This document shows, one piece after another, positions 1-5,129 of a DNA stretch of 5,129 bases. Position 1 is the stretch's first letter; the number at the start of each line of letters is the position of its first letter. This stretch comes from Bacteroidota bacterium (GTDB lineage Bacteria; Bacteroidota; Bacteroidia; NORP154). The position numbers and the translations under genes are program-made. The stretch covers positions 1-5,129 of the forward strand of contig NVRZ01000259.1 of the NCBI GenBank assembly GCA_002401055.1, written 5' to 3'. The notes below the pieces were generated by a model that had not been told where the DNA came from, made no database searches, and saw only the letters and a program-made list of their open reading frames with translations.

Positions 1-160
1 TAAATCCCAACATCCCATCGAGCCATCTTCTGCTGAGATTTTTGATAAAGAAGACAAGAGATGCACCAGCAGCGGTCACAAACCAGGTAAAGGTCGTGGC
101 ATAAAGCGCCTGCATTATGGGCGAAACACTTAAAAAATGTTCTGTTATTGTTTCTATCAT
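1..160 (-). CDS. ZIP-family divalent metal transporter, N-terminal part (cut by window edge)
   Basis: The reading frame opens at ATG 158-160 and runs without a stop off the left edge, giving 53 residues. It begins MIETITEHFLSVSPIMQALY. A hydrophobic segment at about residues 15-38 follows (containing FTWFVTAAGASLVFF), and then a basic loop with NLSRRWLDGMLGF. This pattern (SPxxQAL, first membrane helix with the TAxGAxLVFF stretch, then SRRxLDxMLGF) is what I recognise as the start of bacterial ZIP (ZupT-like) transporters. These are inner-membrane proteins of about 250-280 residues that import Zn, Fe or Mn, so about four fifths is missing. The start lies 7 bases after the stop of the upstream metal-dependent repressor gene on the same strand. 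The two are therefore surely co-transcribed and probably translationally coupled, since no clear ribosome binding site is seen. The pairing suggests the repressor adjusts this transporter to cellular metal. Family is fairly secure; the metal is not known. Confidence 0.82.
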   Translation of the reverse strand, partial: MIETITEHFLSVSPIMQALYATTFTWFVTAAGASLVFFIKNLSRRWLDGMLGF

Positions 161-167
161 TGTTAAA

Positions 168-827
168 TCAAGTAGTACTCACGTATAGGTTCTGTGCGAC
201 TTTGTTCGAGATTGTGATTTCCTTCTTTGCTCCTAGCTTCAGCGATAAGGAATTATCGAACTTATAGCGATTGAGGAGTACCAATTCTGTTCCCAGAAGT
301 AGTTTAACACTTTCCAAATACTGCAGAAAGCTAGCGGATGAGTCTTTTACACCTACCACTCTGGCAATCTGATTCTTGCTTAGATCTGATAGAAACACCT
401 CCTTTCTTACACGGATGTTCCCATTTTTGTCTGGGATCGGGTCTCCATGTGGATCGTATTTAGGGTAGTCCAAGAACTTATCTAGCCTGTTAACCATTTC
501 AGGTGAGACTATGTGTTCAAGTTGTTCTGCTATCTCATGCACCTCATCCCACTTAAAATCTAGCTTATTAACTAAAAACAGCTCCCAAAGTCTGTGCTTT
601 CTAATAACCTTCAAAGCAACTTTTTTACCTGATTTGGTTAAAGTAGCTCCTTTGTATTTCTCGTAATCAGCAAGCCTTTTATTTGATAATTTTCTTAACA
701 TGTCAGAAACGGAAGACGCTTTTGTCTTGATCTGTTTTGCGATATCATTGGTGCTTACACCAGTATTGTTTTCGCCTGAAAGCTGGTAGATGGCTTTCAA
801 ATAATTTTCTTCTGCAAGTGTGTTCAT
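168..827 (-). CDS. DtxR/MntR-family metal-dependent transcriptional repressor
   Basis: A 219-residue cytoplasmic DNA-binding repressor that uses Fe(II) or Mn(II) as corepressor. Residues 1-62 form the winged helix-turn-helix (EENYLKAIY opening, recognition region around TKASSVSDMLRKL at 35-47, wing at EKYKGATLT). Residues 65-137 are the dimerisation and metal-binding domain. Its candidate ligands match DtxR in spacing: H78, E82 and H97 (ancillary site), and E101, E104 and H105 (primary site, with E101 where DtxR has Cys102 and MntR has Glu). The PHGDPIP loop (126-132) corresponds to PFGNPIP of DtxR. Residues about 141-217 look like the SH3-like/FeoA-type C-terminal domain, so this is the long DtxR architecture rather than the short MntR one. 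Position 8 is Asn where Bacillus MntR has Asp8, and position 11 is Lys where MntR has Glu11. The start ATG lies just 6 bases after a TAnnTTTG element. It heads an operon with the ZIP gene and is divergent from a di-heme lipoprotein gene. Whether it senses Fe or Mn cannot be told. Confidence 0.93.
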   Translation of the reverse strand: MNTLAEENYLKAIYQLSGENNTGVSTNDIAKQIKTKASSVSDMLRKLSNKRLADYEKYKGATLTKSGKKVALKVIRKHRLWELFLVNKLDFKWDEVHEIAEQLEHIVSPEMVNRLDKFLDYPKYDPHGDPIPDKNGNIRVRKEVFLSDLSKNQIARVVGVKDSSASFLQYLESVKLLLGTELVLLNRYKFDNSLSLKLGAKKEITISNKVAQNLYVSTT

Positions 828-833
828 TTAGGG

Positions 834-841
834 CAAAGGTA
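834..841 (-). promoter_or_regulatory. Bacteroidota -7 promoter element for the repressor/ZIP operon
   Basis: Read on the minus strand the bases are TACCTTTG, an exact match to the Bacteroidota housekeeping -7 consensus TAnnTTTG. No TTG is seen at the -33 position; the upstream region is almost pure A/T and holds a degenerate operator instead. Only 6 bases separate the element from the repressor start codon, so the transcript should have almost no leader. The exact consensus is seen; promoter activity is inferred. Confidence 0.6.
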
Positions 842-848
842 AAAAATA

Positions 849-864
849 TTTAGAAAAATATAAA
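849..864. promoter_or_regulatory. degenerate second copy of the DtxR-type operator (O2)
   Basis: The bases are TTTAGA-AAAA-TATAAA. Compared with the perfect palindrome at 871-886, the left half-site is identical and the right half-site has one mismatch, so 11 of 12 half-site bases are shared; the central four differ. Its centre is 22 bp from that of the other copy, about two helical turns. It starts 7 bp upstream of the minus-strand TACCTTTG element, over the spacer and -33 zone of the repressor's own promoter. This suggests autoregulation. The surrounding sequence is very AT-rich, so part of the match could be chance. Confidence 0.45.
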
Positions 865-870
865 TATAAA

Positions 871-886
871 TTTAGACATGTCTAAA
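871..886. promoter_or_regulatory. perfect 16-bp palindrome, likely operator of the DtxR/MntR-family repressor (O1)
   Basis: TTTAGACATGTCTAAA is its own reverse complement over all 16 bases, and symmetry ends abruptly at the next base on each side. It lies in the gap between the repressor gene and the divergent di-heme gene and ends 7 bp upstream of the plus-strand TAATTTTG element, so a bound dimer would block polymerase there. DtxR-family sites are generally TTTAG-type inverted repeats (for example TTAGG...CCTAA forms), and this has the same outline. The palindrome is seen directly; assignment to the neighbouring repressor is inference from position and form. Confidence 0.75.
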
Positions 887-893
887 AATATAT

Positions 894-901
894 TAATTTT
901 G
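894..901 (+). promoter_or_regulatory. Bacteroidota -7 promoter element for the di-heme lipoprotein/porin operon
   Basis: TAATTTTG matches TAnnTTTG exactly and lies 17 bases before the ATG at 919, which predicts a leader of roughly 10-14 bases. No TTG is present in the -33 zone, which is occupied by the perfect palindrome. No clear Shine-Dalgarno sequence precedes the start codon. Confidence 0.6.
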
Positions 902-918
902 ACCTTGATTTCTATATT

Positions 919-2157
919 ATGAGAGTCAATATTTATTTAAAAGTACTCGTACCCTTGATACTGCTTGGTATTGTATCAGCCTGCAATAAGCTTCTACCAG
1001 GCGCGCCTGAATCTGAAGATGTTCTCGCAGAGCCTATTGATGGCTTAACTTCTGACCAGCTTGCAAAACACCTGGTTGGTGATGAATTGTTTGCCAAGGT
1101 ATATGCACCAGATGAAGGGTTAGGACCCATTTTTATACAGTCCTCATGTGAGGGATGTCATGTAGGAGATGGTAAAGGCCATCCCATGAATTTGGAAACG
1201 AGATTTGGCAAGTGGGTTGGTTCCACATTTGATTATATGGAGGATAAAGGCGGTGCCCAGTTACAGCAACGATCTATTCCTGGCTTCACCCCTGAATCTG
1301 TTCCATTTGGTTATACGCACAAAACCCAGCGTCTTGCACCTGTTGTTACAGGTATGGGACTGTTAGCGGCAGTTCATGATTCCACAATATTGAATCTTAC
1401 GGATTCTCTTGATTTGGACGGCGACGGAATAAAAGGTCGCGTTGCTCGTCTAAGTCCTAAAAACTATACGGAGTTTGATCCAAATATTCACATTGTTGAT
1501 CCATCCGGACGATATGTTGGGCGCTATGGTAAAAAAGCAAAGGAAATTACAATTCAGGATCAAATTGTGTTTGCCTTAAAAGAAGACATGGGTATTACCT
1601 CTGATTATGATGTGGTTGATCTTGTCAATCCGCAGTCTGGCAATCAATCTGGCGATAATGTACCCGATCCGGAAGTTGGGGCGAATGTTGTGCAGAGCCT
1701 TGTATTCTATCTGAGAACTTTAAAGGCTCCAACCAGACGCAATGAAGACAATGAGGACGTTGTTGCTGGGGAGCAACTGTTTGCACAAGTAGGATGTGTT
1801 AAATGTCACATACCCACTTTAAAAACTTCGATATCTGATATCTCCGTACTAAACGAGGTGGAAATTCACCCGTATACAGATCTTCTATTGCACGATATGG
1901 GTGATCTGCTTGACGATGGTTTTCCGGAGGGCGATGCAAAAAGTTCTGAGTGGCGTACGCCTCCGCTGTGGGGATTGGGGCTGGCGAGCGAGAGCCAGGG
2001 TGGAGTAGCATATTACTTGCATGACGGCAGAGCAACTTCTATTGCTGAGGTAGTTGCCTTTCATATAGGAGGAGAGGCGAACGGACCCGCGACTTTGTTT
2101 CTTGCCTTGACCCAATCTGAACAGGATAAGATAATTGCCTTTTTAAATTCTCTCTAA
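919..2157 (+). CDS. di-heme oxidoreductase lipoprotein, DHOR (former DUF1111) family
   Basis: A 412-residue predicted periplasm-facing lipoprotein. Residues 1-21 are a signal peptide ending in the lipobox VSAC, with Cys22 as the lipidated residue. Two c-type heme sites are visible: C77-E-G-C80-H81 inside the family motif GLGPIFIQSSCEGCH, and C293-V-K-C296-H297. Other family signatures are APVVTGMGLLAAV (140-152), the acidic DLDGDGIKGR loop (165-174, calcium-site-like), LLLHDMG (322-328), EWRTPPLWGLGL (344-355), YLHDGR (366-371) and FHIGGEA (381-387). The family is related to MauG/cytochrome c peroxidases and is often found in iron-regulated loci with imelysins, but its reaction is generally undefined. 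The length is at the short end for the family. It is first in an operon with an outer-membrane barrel and sits behind a palindromic operator next to a metal-dependent repressor, so metal-controlled expression is likely. Family assignment is secure; the role in metal acquisition or metal oxidation is inference. Confidence 0.92.
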   Translation: MRVNIYLKVLVPLILLGIVSACNKLLPGAPESEDVLAEPIDGLTSDQLAKHLVGDELFAKVYAPDEGLGPIFIQSSCEGCHVGDGKGHPMNLETRFGKWVGSTFDYMEDKGGAQLQQRSIPGFTPESVPFGYTHKTQRLAPVVTGMGLLAAVHDSTILNLTDSLDLDGDGIKGRVARLSPKNYTEFDPNIHIVDPSGRYVGRYGKKAKEITIQDQIVFALKEDMGITSDYDVVDLVNPQSGNQSGDNVPDPEVGANVVQSLVFYLRTLKAPTRRNEDNEDVVAGEQLFAQVGCVKCHIPTLKTSISDISVLNEVEIHPYTDLLLHDMGDLLDDGFPEGDAKSSEWRTPPLWGLGLASESQGGVAYYLHDGRATSIAEVVAFHIGGEANGPATLFLALTQSEQDKIIAFLNSL

Positions 2158-3432
2158 ATGCTGAAAATGAAGTTTTGTAGAGTTGCGACAAAAAGAAAGG
2201 TAATCGGGCTTATGGGTTTGCTTGCCCTCACTGCGAATATCTGTTTTGCGCAACCTGATTCTACAAGAAAGAAGCTAATCAACCGCGTGCATCTTTCTGA
2301 TTCGATTTCCATTAATCAAGATGCGCTCTACAATCGCCCTTTTATTGGGCTTGGTAGAACAGGTACGGCAATCGGAGGTTATATTGAAGGGAATACAAAT
2401 TACTTCATGGAGGATGGCGTTACCGAGGGATTTAGCATGGAGCTCCGGAGGTTCAATATTTTCATTTTTGCGGCTTTGGGAAAACGAGTAAGAATCTTAT
2501 CGGAGCTGGAGTTTGAGCATGGTACCGAAGAGATAGCCCTGGAGACTGCTCAGATTGATTATGAATTACATGAAGTATTGAGTTTTCGGGCTGGGATTCT
2601 TCTACCCCAAATAGGCATGTTCAATGCGAATCATGACTCGCCAAAATGGGACTTCATCGATCGTCCGCTTTCTTCCACGATGATAATTCCCTCTACTCTG
2701 GCTGAGGTGGGTTTTGGATTCTTTGGAAAGTTTTACAAATCTAACTGGGCGTTTTCTTATGATGCCTATCTGGTAAACGGGCTACAGGCTGATATCGTCG
2801 TGAATGAAGAGGGTAAAACATTCATTCCAGCTGGGAAGAATGCGGAAATGTTTGAGGAGGACAACAATGGACAGCCTATGGTCAATGCCAAGTTCTCCAT
2901 GAGTCACAACAAAGCAGGAGAGCTGGGGCTTTCTTATTACGGAGGAGTATACAATAACTATAGAATTGAGGGAGAGCAAGTGGATGCAAAACGAAACTTG
3001 TCGCTCTTTGCATTGGATATTACGACTGGGGTGGATAAGTTCAAGCTTCAGGGAGAATACGTTTATGCACTTATTGACGTCCCAGATGATTTGGAGGGCC
3101 TATACGGGCAAAAGCAGTGGGGTGGATGGTTAGAATTGAACTATACGCTATTGGATAAGAAAATTGTGATTTTTGACCAATCTCAGCTACTGTTTAACAT
3201 GCGCATTGAGAAAATCGATTTTAATGCTGATGAATTTAACGATTCCAACGGTATCGTTAAAGAGACGAAGCTATACGATGAGATTACGGCTCTATCGATT
3301 GGGTTAAGCATTCGTACATCTTCTAGTCTCGTATTCAAAGCAGTCTATCAATATCATTGGATTAGAGATCTTATAGGCAATCCGGCAGCCAGGAAGGCGG
3401 GATTCCAATTTGGTTTAGCAACCTACTTTTAA
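2158..3432 (+). CDS. outer-membrane beta-barrel porin-like protein
   Basis: A 424-residue predicted outer-membrane protein. Residues 1-31 are a signal peptide: a basic N-terminus (KRK at 12-14), a hydrophobic core and a likely cleavage after CFA (29-31). A start at Met4 is also possible. A short linker (32-58) precedes a long series of alternating, aromatic-rich strands, beginning with GLGRTGTAIGGYIEG (64-78), and the chain ends in Tyr-Phe, the C-terminal aromatic residue typical of barrel proteins recognised by BAM. The segment SELEFEHG...LSFRAGILLPQIGMFN...RPLSSTMIIP (about 115-178) resembles the porin O/P (OprO/OprP-like) fold class, but I cannot name a closer family. There is no plug or TonB box, so it is a channel rather than a TonB-dependent receptor. 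Its ATG follows directly on the TAA of the di-heme gene (TAAATG), so the two are co-transcribed and probably translationally coupled. The barrel may supply the substrate or metal handled by the heme protein; this is inference. Confidence 0.8.
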   Translation: MLKMKFCRVATKRKVIGLMGLLALTANICFAQPDSTRKKLINRVHLSDSISINQDALYNRPFIGLGRTGTAIGGYIEGNTNYFMEDGVTEGFSMELRRFNIFIFAALGKRVRILSELEFEHGTEEIALETAQIDYELHEVLSFRAGILLPQIGMFNANHDSPKWDFIDRPLSSTMIIPSTLAEVGFGFFGKFYKSNWAFSYDAYLVNGLQADIVVNEEGKTFIPAGKNAEMFEEDNNGQPMVNAKFSMSHNKAGELGLSYYGGVYNNYRIEGEQVDAKRNLSLFALDITTGVDKFKLQGEYVYALIDVPDDLEGLYGQKQWGGWLELNYTLLDKKIVIFDQSQLLFNMRIEKIDFNADEFNDSNGIVKETKLYDEITALSIGLSIRTSSSLVFKAVYQYHWIRDLIGNPAARKAGFQFGLATYF

Positions 3433-3454
3433 AAATAAACGAAAAACGAATCCC

Positions 3455-4135
3455 CTATTTTAGATTATCTAGCTTGGGGCGTCGTTCTGCGGTTCTTGCT
3501 TGGGCTTGCTCTTGTCGCCATTTGTCAATCTCAGCTTGATGTCCCGACAATAAAACGGGTGGAACTTCATGTCCTTCATAATTAGCAGGGCGAGTATATA
3601 CCGGAGGCGCCAGCAAGTTGTCTTGAAATGAGTCGGTGAGCGCTGATGTTTCGTCTGAGATCACGCCGGGAATCAATCGCATAATACTATCGCAAAATAC
3701 TGCCGCTGCCAACTCTCCACCTGATAAAACATAATCTCCAATAGAAATTTCTTTGGTTATGAAGTGTTCCCGAATCCTCTCGTCGATTCCTTTATAGTGA
3801 CCACATAAAATGAGGAGGTTTATTGAAAGCGAATATTGATTGGATAGTTTTTGATCCAATAGTTCTCCGTCGGGACTCATGTAAATAACTTCATCGTATT
3901 CAGTTTTGGATTTTAATTTATTAATACAGTTAGCAATGGGTTCAATCATGAGTACCATTCCTGCACCTCCTCCATACACGTAGTCATCAACGGATTTATG
4001 CTTGTCGCTCGCATAATCCCTTATATCATGAACATTTACTTCCACAAGTCCCTTGTTCTGAGCACGTTTTAGAATTGAGTGATCGAATGGGCTTTCAAGT
4101 AGTTTGGGTAATACGGTAAGTATGTCTATCCTCAT
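3455..4135 (-). CDS. trmD: tRNA (guanine-N1-)-methyltransferase TrmD
   Basis: A 226-residue SPOUT-class enzyme that methylates G37 of tRNAs reading CNN and related codons, using S-adenosylmethionine and preventing +1 frameshifts; it works in the cytoplasm as a dimer. Visible signatures are [10 protein letters not shown] at the start, [18 protein letters not shown] (49-66), the trefoil-knot cofactor loops [12 protein letters not shown] (110-121) and [15 protein letters not shown] (130-144), IMRLIPGV with Arg153 (counterpart of the catalytic Arg154 of E. coli), TDSF with Asp168 (counterpart of Asp169), and YTRPANYEG...VPPVLLSGH (180-199) in the C-terminal tRNA-binding domain. The length is normal, and His-Tyr-Lys in the cofactor loop is the Bacteroidota form. 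A GGAAG lies 3 bases before the ATG, closer than an ordinary Shine-Dalgarno sequence. It is a lone gene here: the usual rimM or rplS partners are absent. It converges on the porin gene across 22 bp and is divergent from bioB. Confidence 0.97.
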   Translation of the reverse strand: MRIDILTVLPKLLESPFDHSILKRAQNKGLVEVNVHDIRDYASDKHKSVDDYVYGGGAGMVLMIEPIANCINKLKSKTEYDEVIYMSPDGELLDQKLSNQYSLSINLLILCGHYKGIDERIREHFITKEISIGDYVLSGGELAAAVFCDSIMRLIPGVISDETSALTDSFQDNLLAPPVYTRPANYEGHEVPPVLLSGHQAEIDKWRQEQAQARTAERRPKLDNLK

Positions 4136-4175
4136 GGTCTTCCGTTTTAATTTTGTACGAAATTACAAATACACG

Positions 4176-4194
4176 CTTTAAGAAGTTCTTTAAG
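4176..4194. promoter_or_regulatory. imperfect 19-bp palindrome beside the bioB promoter, possible operator
   Basis: CTTTAAGAA-G-TTCTTTAAG consists of two 9-base arms that pair in reverse complement at 8 of 9 positions around a single central base; the inner 11 bases (AAGAAGTTCTT) are perfect. It lies in the 91-base gap between trmD and bioB and ends 3 bp before the TATATTTG element of bioB, over the -33 zone. It does not resemble the TTGTAAACC-type BirA box or the TTAT...ATAA-type BioR box. The symmetry is seen; a regulatory role, most likely on bioB, is inferred from position alone. Confidence 0.35.
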
Positions 4195-4197
4195 TAA

Positions 4198-4205
4198 TAT
4201 ATTTG
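4198..4205 (+). promoter_or_regulatory. Bacteroidota -7 promoter element for bioB
   Basis: TATATTTG matches TAnnTTTG exactly, 21 bases before the bioB start at 4227, giving a leader of about 15 bases. No TTG is found at -33; the palindrome at 4176-4194 occupies that zone. No convincing Shine-Dalgarno sequence precedes the ATG. Confidence 0.6.
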
Positions 4206-4226
4206 CAGTCCACACAAATAGTTGAA

Positions 4227-5129
4227 ATGGATTTACGATACAATTGGACGAAGGCAGAAATCAGAGAAATATATGATACACCCTTCCTTGACCTGGTTTA
4301 CAGGGCTGCGTCGGTTCACCGAGCGCATCACAACCCTAGAGAAGTCCAAGTAAGTTCGTTACTCTCAATCAAGACTGGAGGATGTCCGGAGGATTGTGCT
4401 TATTGTCCACAGGCCGCGAGATACCATACAGATGTTGAGGTTGAAAAACTGCTTCCATTGAATCAAGTAGTGGAATCAGCTGAAAAGGCAAAGCGCGGAG
4501 GTGCGTCAAGGTTCTGTATGGGTGCCGCCTGGCGTGAGGTGCGTGACAACAGTGATTTTGACAAGGTATTGGAGATGGTGGAGGCGGTAAACGAATTGGA
4601 TATGGAGGTTTGCTGCACACTCGGTATGCTAACGGAAGATCAGGCAAAACGCTTGGCCAAGTCAGGTGTATATGCGTACAATCATAATTTGGATACTTCA
4701 GAAGAGCATTACGGAGAAATAATCTCAACAAGAGAATACGGCGATCGACTGGACACACTCAAGCATGTGCGTAAGTCAGGGATGACGATTTGTTCTGGCG
4801 GGATTATCGGAATGGGAGAAGAAGTTGATGACAGATTGGGCATGTTGGTTACCCTAACGTCATTCAATCCACATCCGGAATCTGTTCCTATTAATGCGCT
4901 TGTTCCTATCGAGGGAACCCCGCTTGCCAAACAACCAATGGTATCCATTTGGGAAATGGTAAGGATGATTGCCACAACTCGAATTGTGATGCCCCATTCT
5001 GTGGTGCGTTTGTCGGCGGGCAGAACCAACATGTCTGATGAAGGGCAGGCGCTGTGCTTTATGGCAGGAGCCAATTCTATTTTTGCCGGTGACAAACTGC
5101 TCACTACACCCAATCCTGACTTTAATGAG
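4227..5129 (+). CDS. bioB: biotin synthase BioB, C-terminus beyond the window
   Basis: A radical S-adenosylmethionine enzyme that inserts sulfur into dethiobiotin, the last step of biotin synthesis. The frame from ATG 4227 stays open for 301 codons to the final base. The protein starts [20 protein letters not shown]. The radical-SAM motif is C53-PED-C57-AY-C60 in [14 protein letters not shown], at the same numbers as in E. coli. The auxiliary [2Fe-2S] ligands are all present: C97 (SRFCMGAAW), C129 (EVCCTLG), C189 ([10 protein letters not shown]) and R261 (VVRLSAGR). YNHNLDTS (151-158), ESVPINALV (218-226) and [10 protein letters not shown]...LLTTPNPD (277-298) complete the signature. An extra Cys130 follows C129 where E. 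coli has Met. About 30 residues are probably missing at the C-terminus. No other biotin gene is in view; downstream context is cut off. The start fits the E. coli N-terminus and lies at a normal distance from a TAnnTTTG element. Confidence 0.97.
   Translation, partial: MDLRYNWTKAEIREIYDTPFLDLVYRAASVHRAHHNPREVQVSSLLSIKTGGCPEDCAYCPQAARYHTDVEVEKLLPLNQVVESAEKAKRGGASRFCMGAAWREVRDNSDFDKVLEMVEAVNELDMEVCCTLGMLTEDQAKRLAKSGVYAYNHNLDTSEEHYGEIISTREYGDRLDTLKHVRKSGMTICSGGIIGMGEEVDDRLGMLVTLTSFNPHPESVPINALVPIEGTPLAKQPMVSIWEMVRMIATTRIVMPHSVVRLSAGRTNMSDEGQALCFMAGANSIFAGDKLLTTPNPDFNE

Noticed and set aside
933..1130. 65-codon minus-strand open frame inside the di-heme gene
   Set aside because: Antisense shadow of a clear DHOR gene, with no family signature, promoter or ribosome binding site of its own.
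1829..1843. Tandem GATATCT repeat within the di-heme gene
   Set aside because: Two short copies only, encoding an ordinary stretch of protein (Ser-Asp-Ile repeats); likely chance.
1799..2115. Two overlapping minus-strand open frames (78 and 76 codons) in the 3' half of the di-heme gene
   Set aside because: They lie opposite conserved DHOR motifs and the second heme site, overlap each other in different frames and show no recognisable protein features.
2782..2979. 65-codon minus-strand open frame inside the porin gene
   Set aside because: Shadow of the barrel gene; composition is incidental and nothing precedes it that looks like a promoter.
3433..3479. Possible bidirectional terminator between the convergent porin and trmD genes (CCCC at 3452-3455, TAGA/TCTA, GGGG at 3476-3479)
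   Set aside because: The outer 4-bp stem and inner 4-bp stem are separated by an asymmetric internal loop, most of it lies within trmD codons, and no proper U-tract follows. Too weak to call, although termination must occur near here.
3945..3990. GGAGGAGGTGCAGGAATG-like stretch (minus strand) resembling a strong Shine-Dalgarno and internal start in trmD
   Set aside because: It encodes the invariant TrmD glycine-rich motif (YGGGAGMV), so the purine-rich run is explained by the protein.
4166..4173. Minus-strand TGTATTTG as a trmD promoter element
   Set aside because: One mismatch to TAnnTTTG at an important base and no -33 TTG; plausible by position but not strong enough for the feature list.
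4369..5113. Two minus-strand open frames (129 and 134 codons) opposite bioB
   Set aside because: The plus strand here encodes full BioB motifs including all cluster ligands; the antisense frames are by-products, rich in Pro, Ser and Cys with no domain.

Overview
The window looks like chromosomal DNA from a member of the Bacteroidota, probably a marine or environmental cytophagalean; the taxon is inference. Supporting signs are exact copies of the Bacteroidota promoter element TAnnTTTG in front of three transcription units, the near absence of strong Shine-Dalgarno sequences, very AT-rich intergenic gaps, a TrmD with the 'CGHYKG' version of its cofactor loop, and an abutting operon made of a lipoprotein gene and a beta-barrel gene. 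No RNA genes, insertion sequences, CRISPR arrays or phage genes were seen.

Layout. On the minus strand at the left edge, a DtxR/MntR-family metal-dependent repressor (168-827) is followed after 7 bases by the N-terminal part of a ZIP-family metal transporter (160 down to 1, cut by the window edge). Divergent from them, on the plus strand, lie a di-heme oxidoreductase lipoprotein of the DHOR (former DUF1111) family (919-2157) and an outer-membrane beta-barrel porin-like protein (2158-3432). The second starts on the base after the first one's stop codon. Converging on this pair from the right is trmD, the tRNA m1G37 methyltransferase (3455-4135, minus). Divergent from trmD is bioB, biotin synthase (4227 to the window end, plus, missing its C-terminus).

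The left two thirds read as one metal-responsive locus. The 91-base gap between the repressor gene and the di-heme gene carries a perfect 16-bp palindrome (TTTAGACATGTCTAAA, 871-886) and a degenerate second copy exactly 22 bp away (849-864). Each lies 7 bp upstream of a TAnnTTTG element, one facing each way. This is a mirror-symmetric divergent promoter with one operator per promoter. The likely model is that the metal-loaded repressor controls both its own operon with the ZIP transporter and the di-heme lipoprotein/porin pair. That would make the pair a candidate iron- or manganese-regulated envelope system: the porin as an outer-membrane route and the periplasm-facing di-heme protein as a redox partner. 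The metal, the substrate and the direction of flow are not visible in the sequence.

The right third is housekeeping and cofactor metabolism. Its divergent promoter region holds a second, different imperfect palindrome (4176-4194) next to the bioB promoter element, which may be a regulatory site for biotin synthesis.
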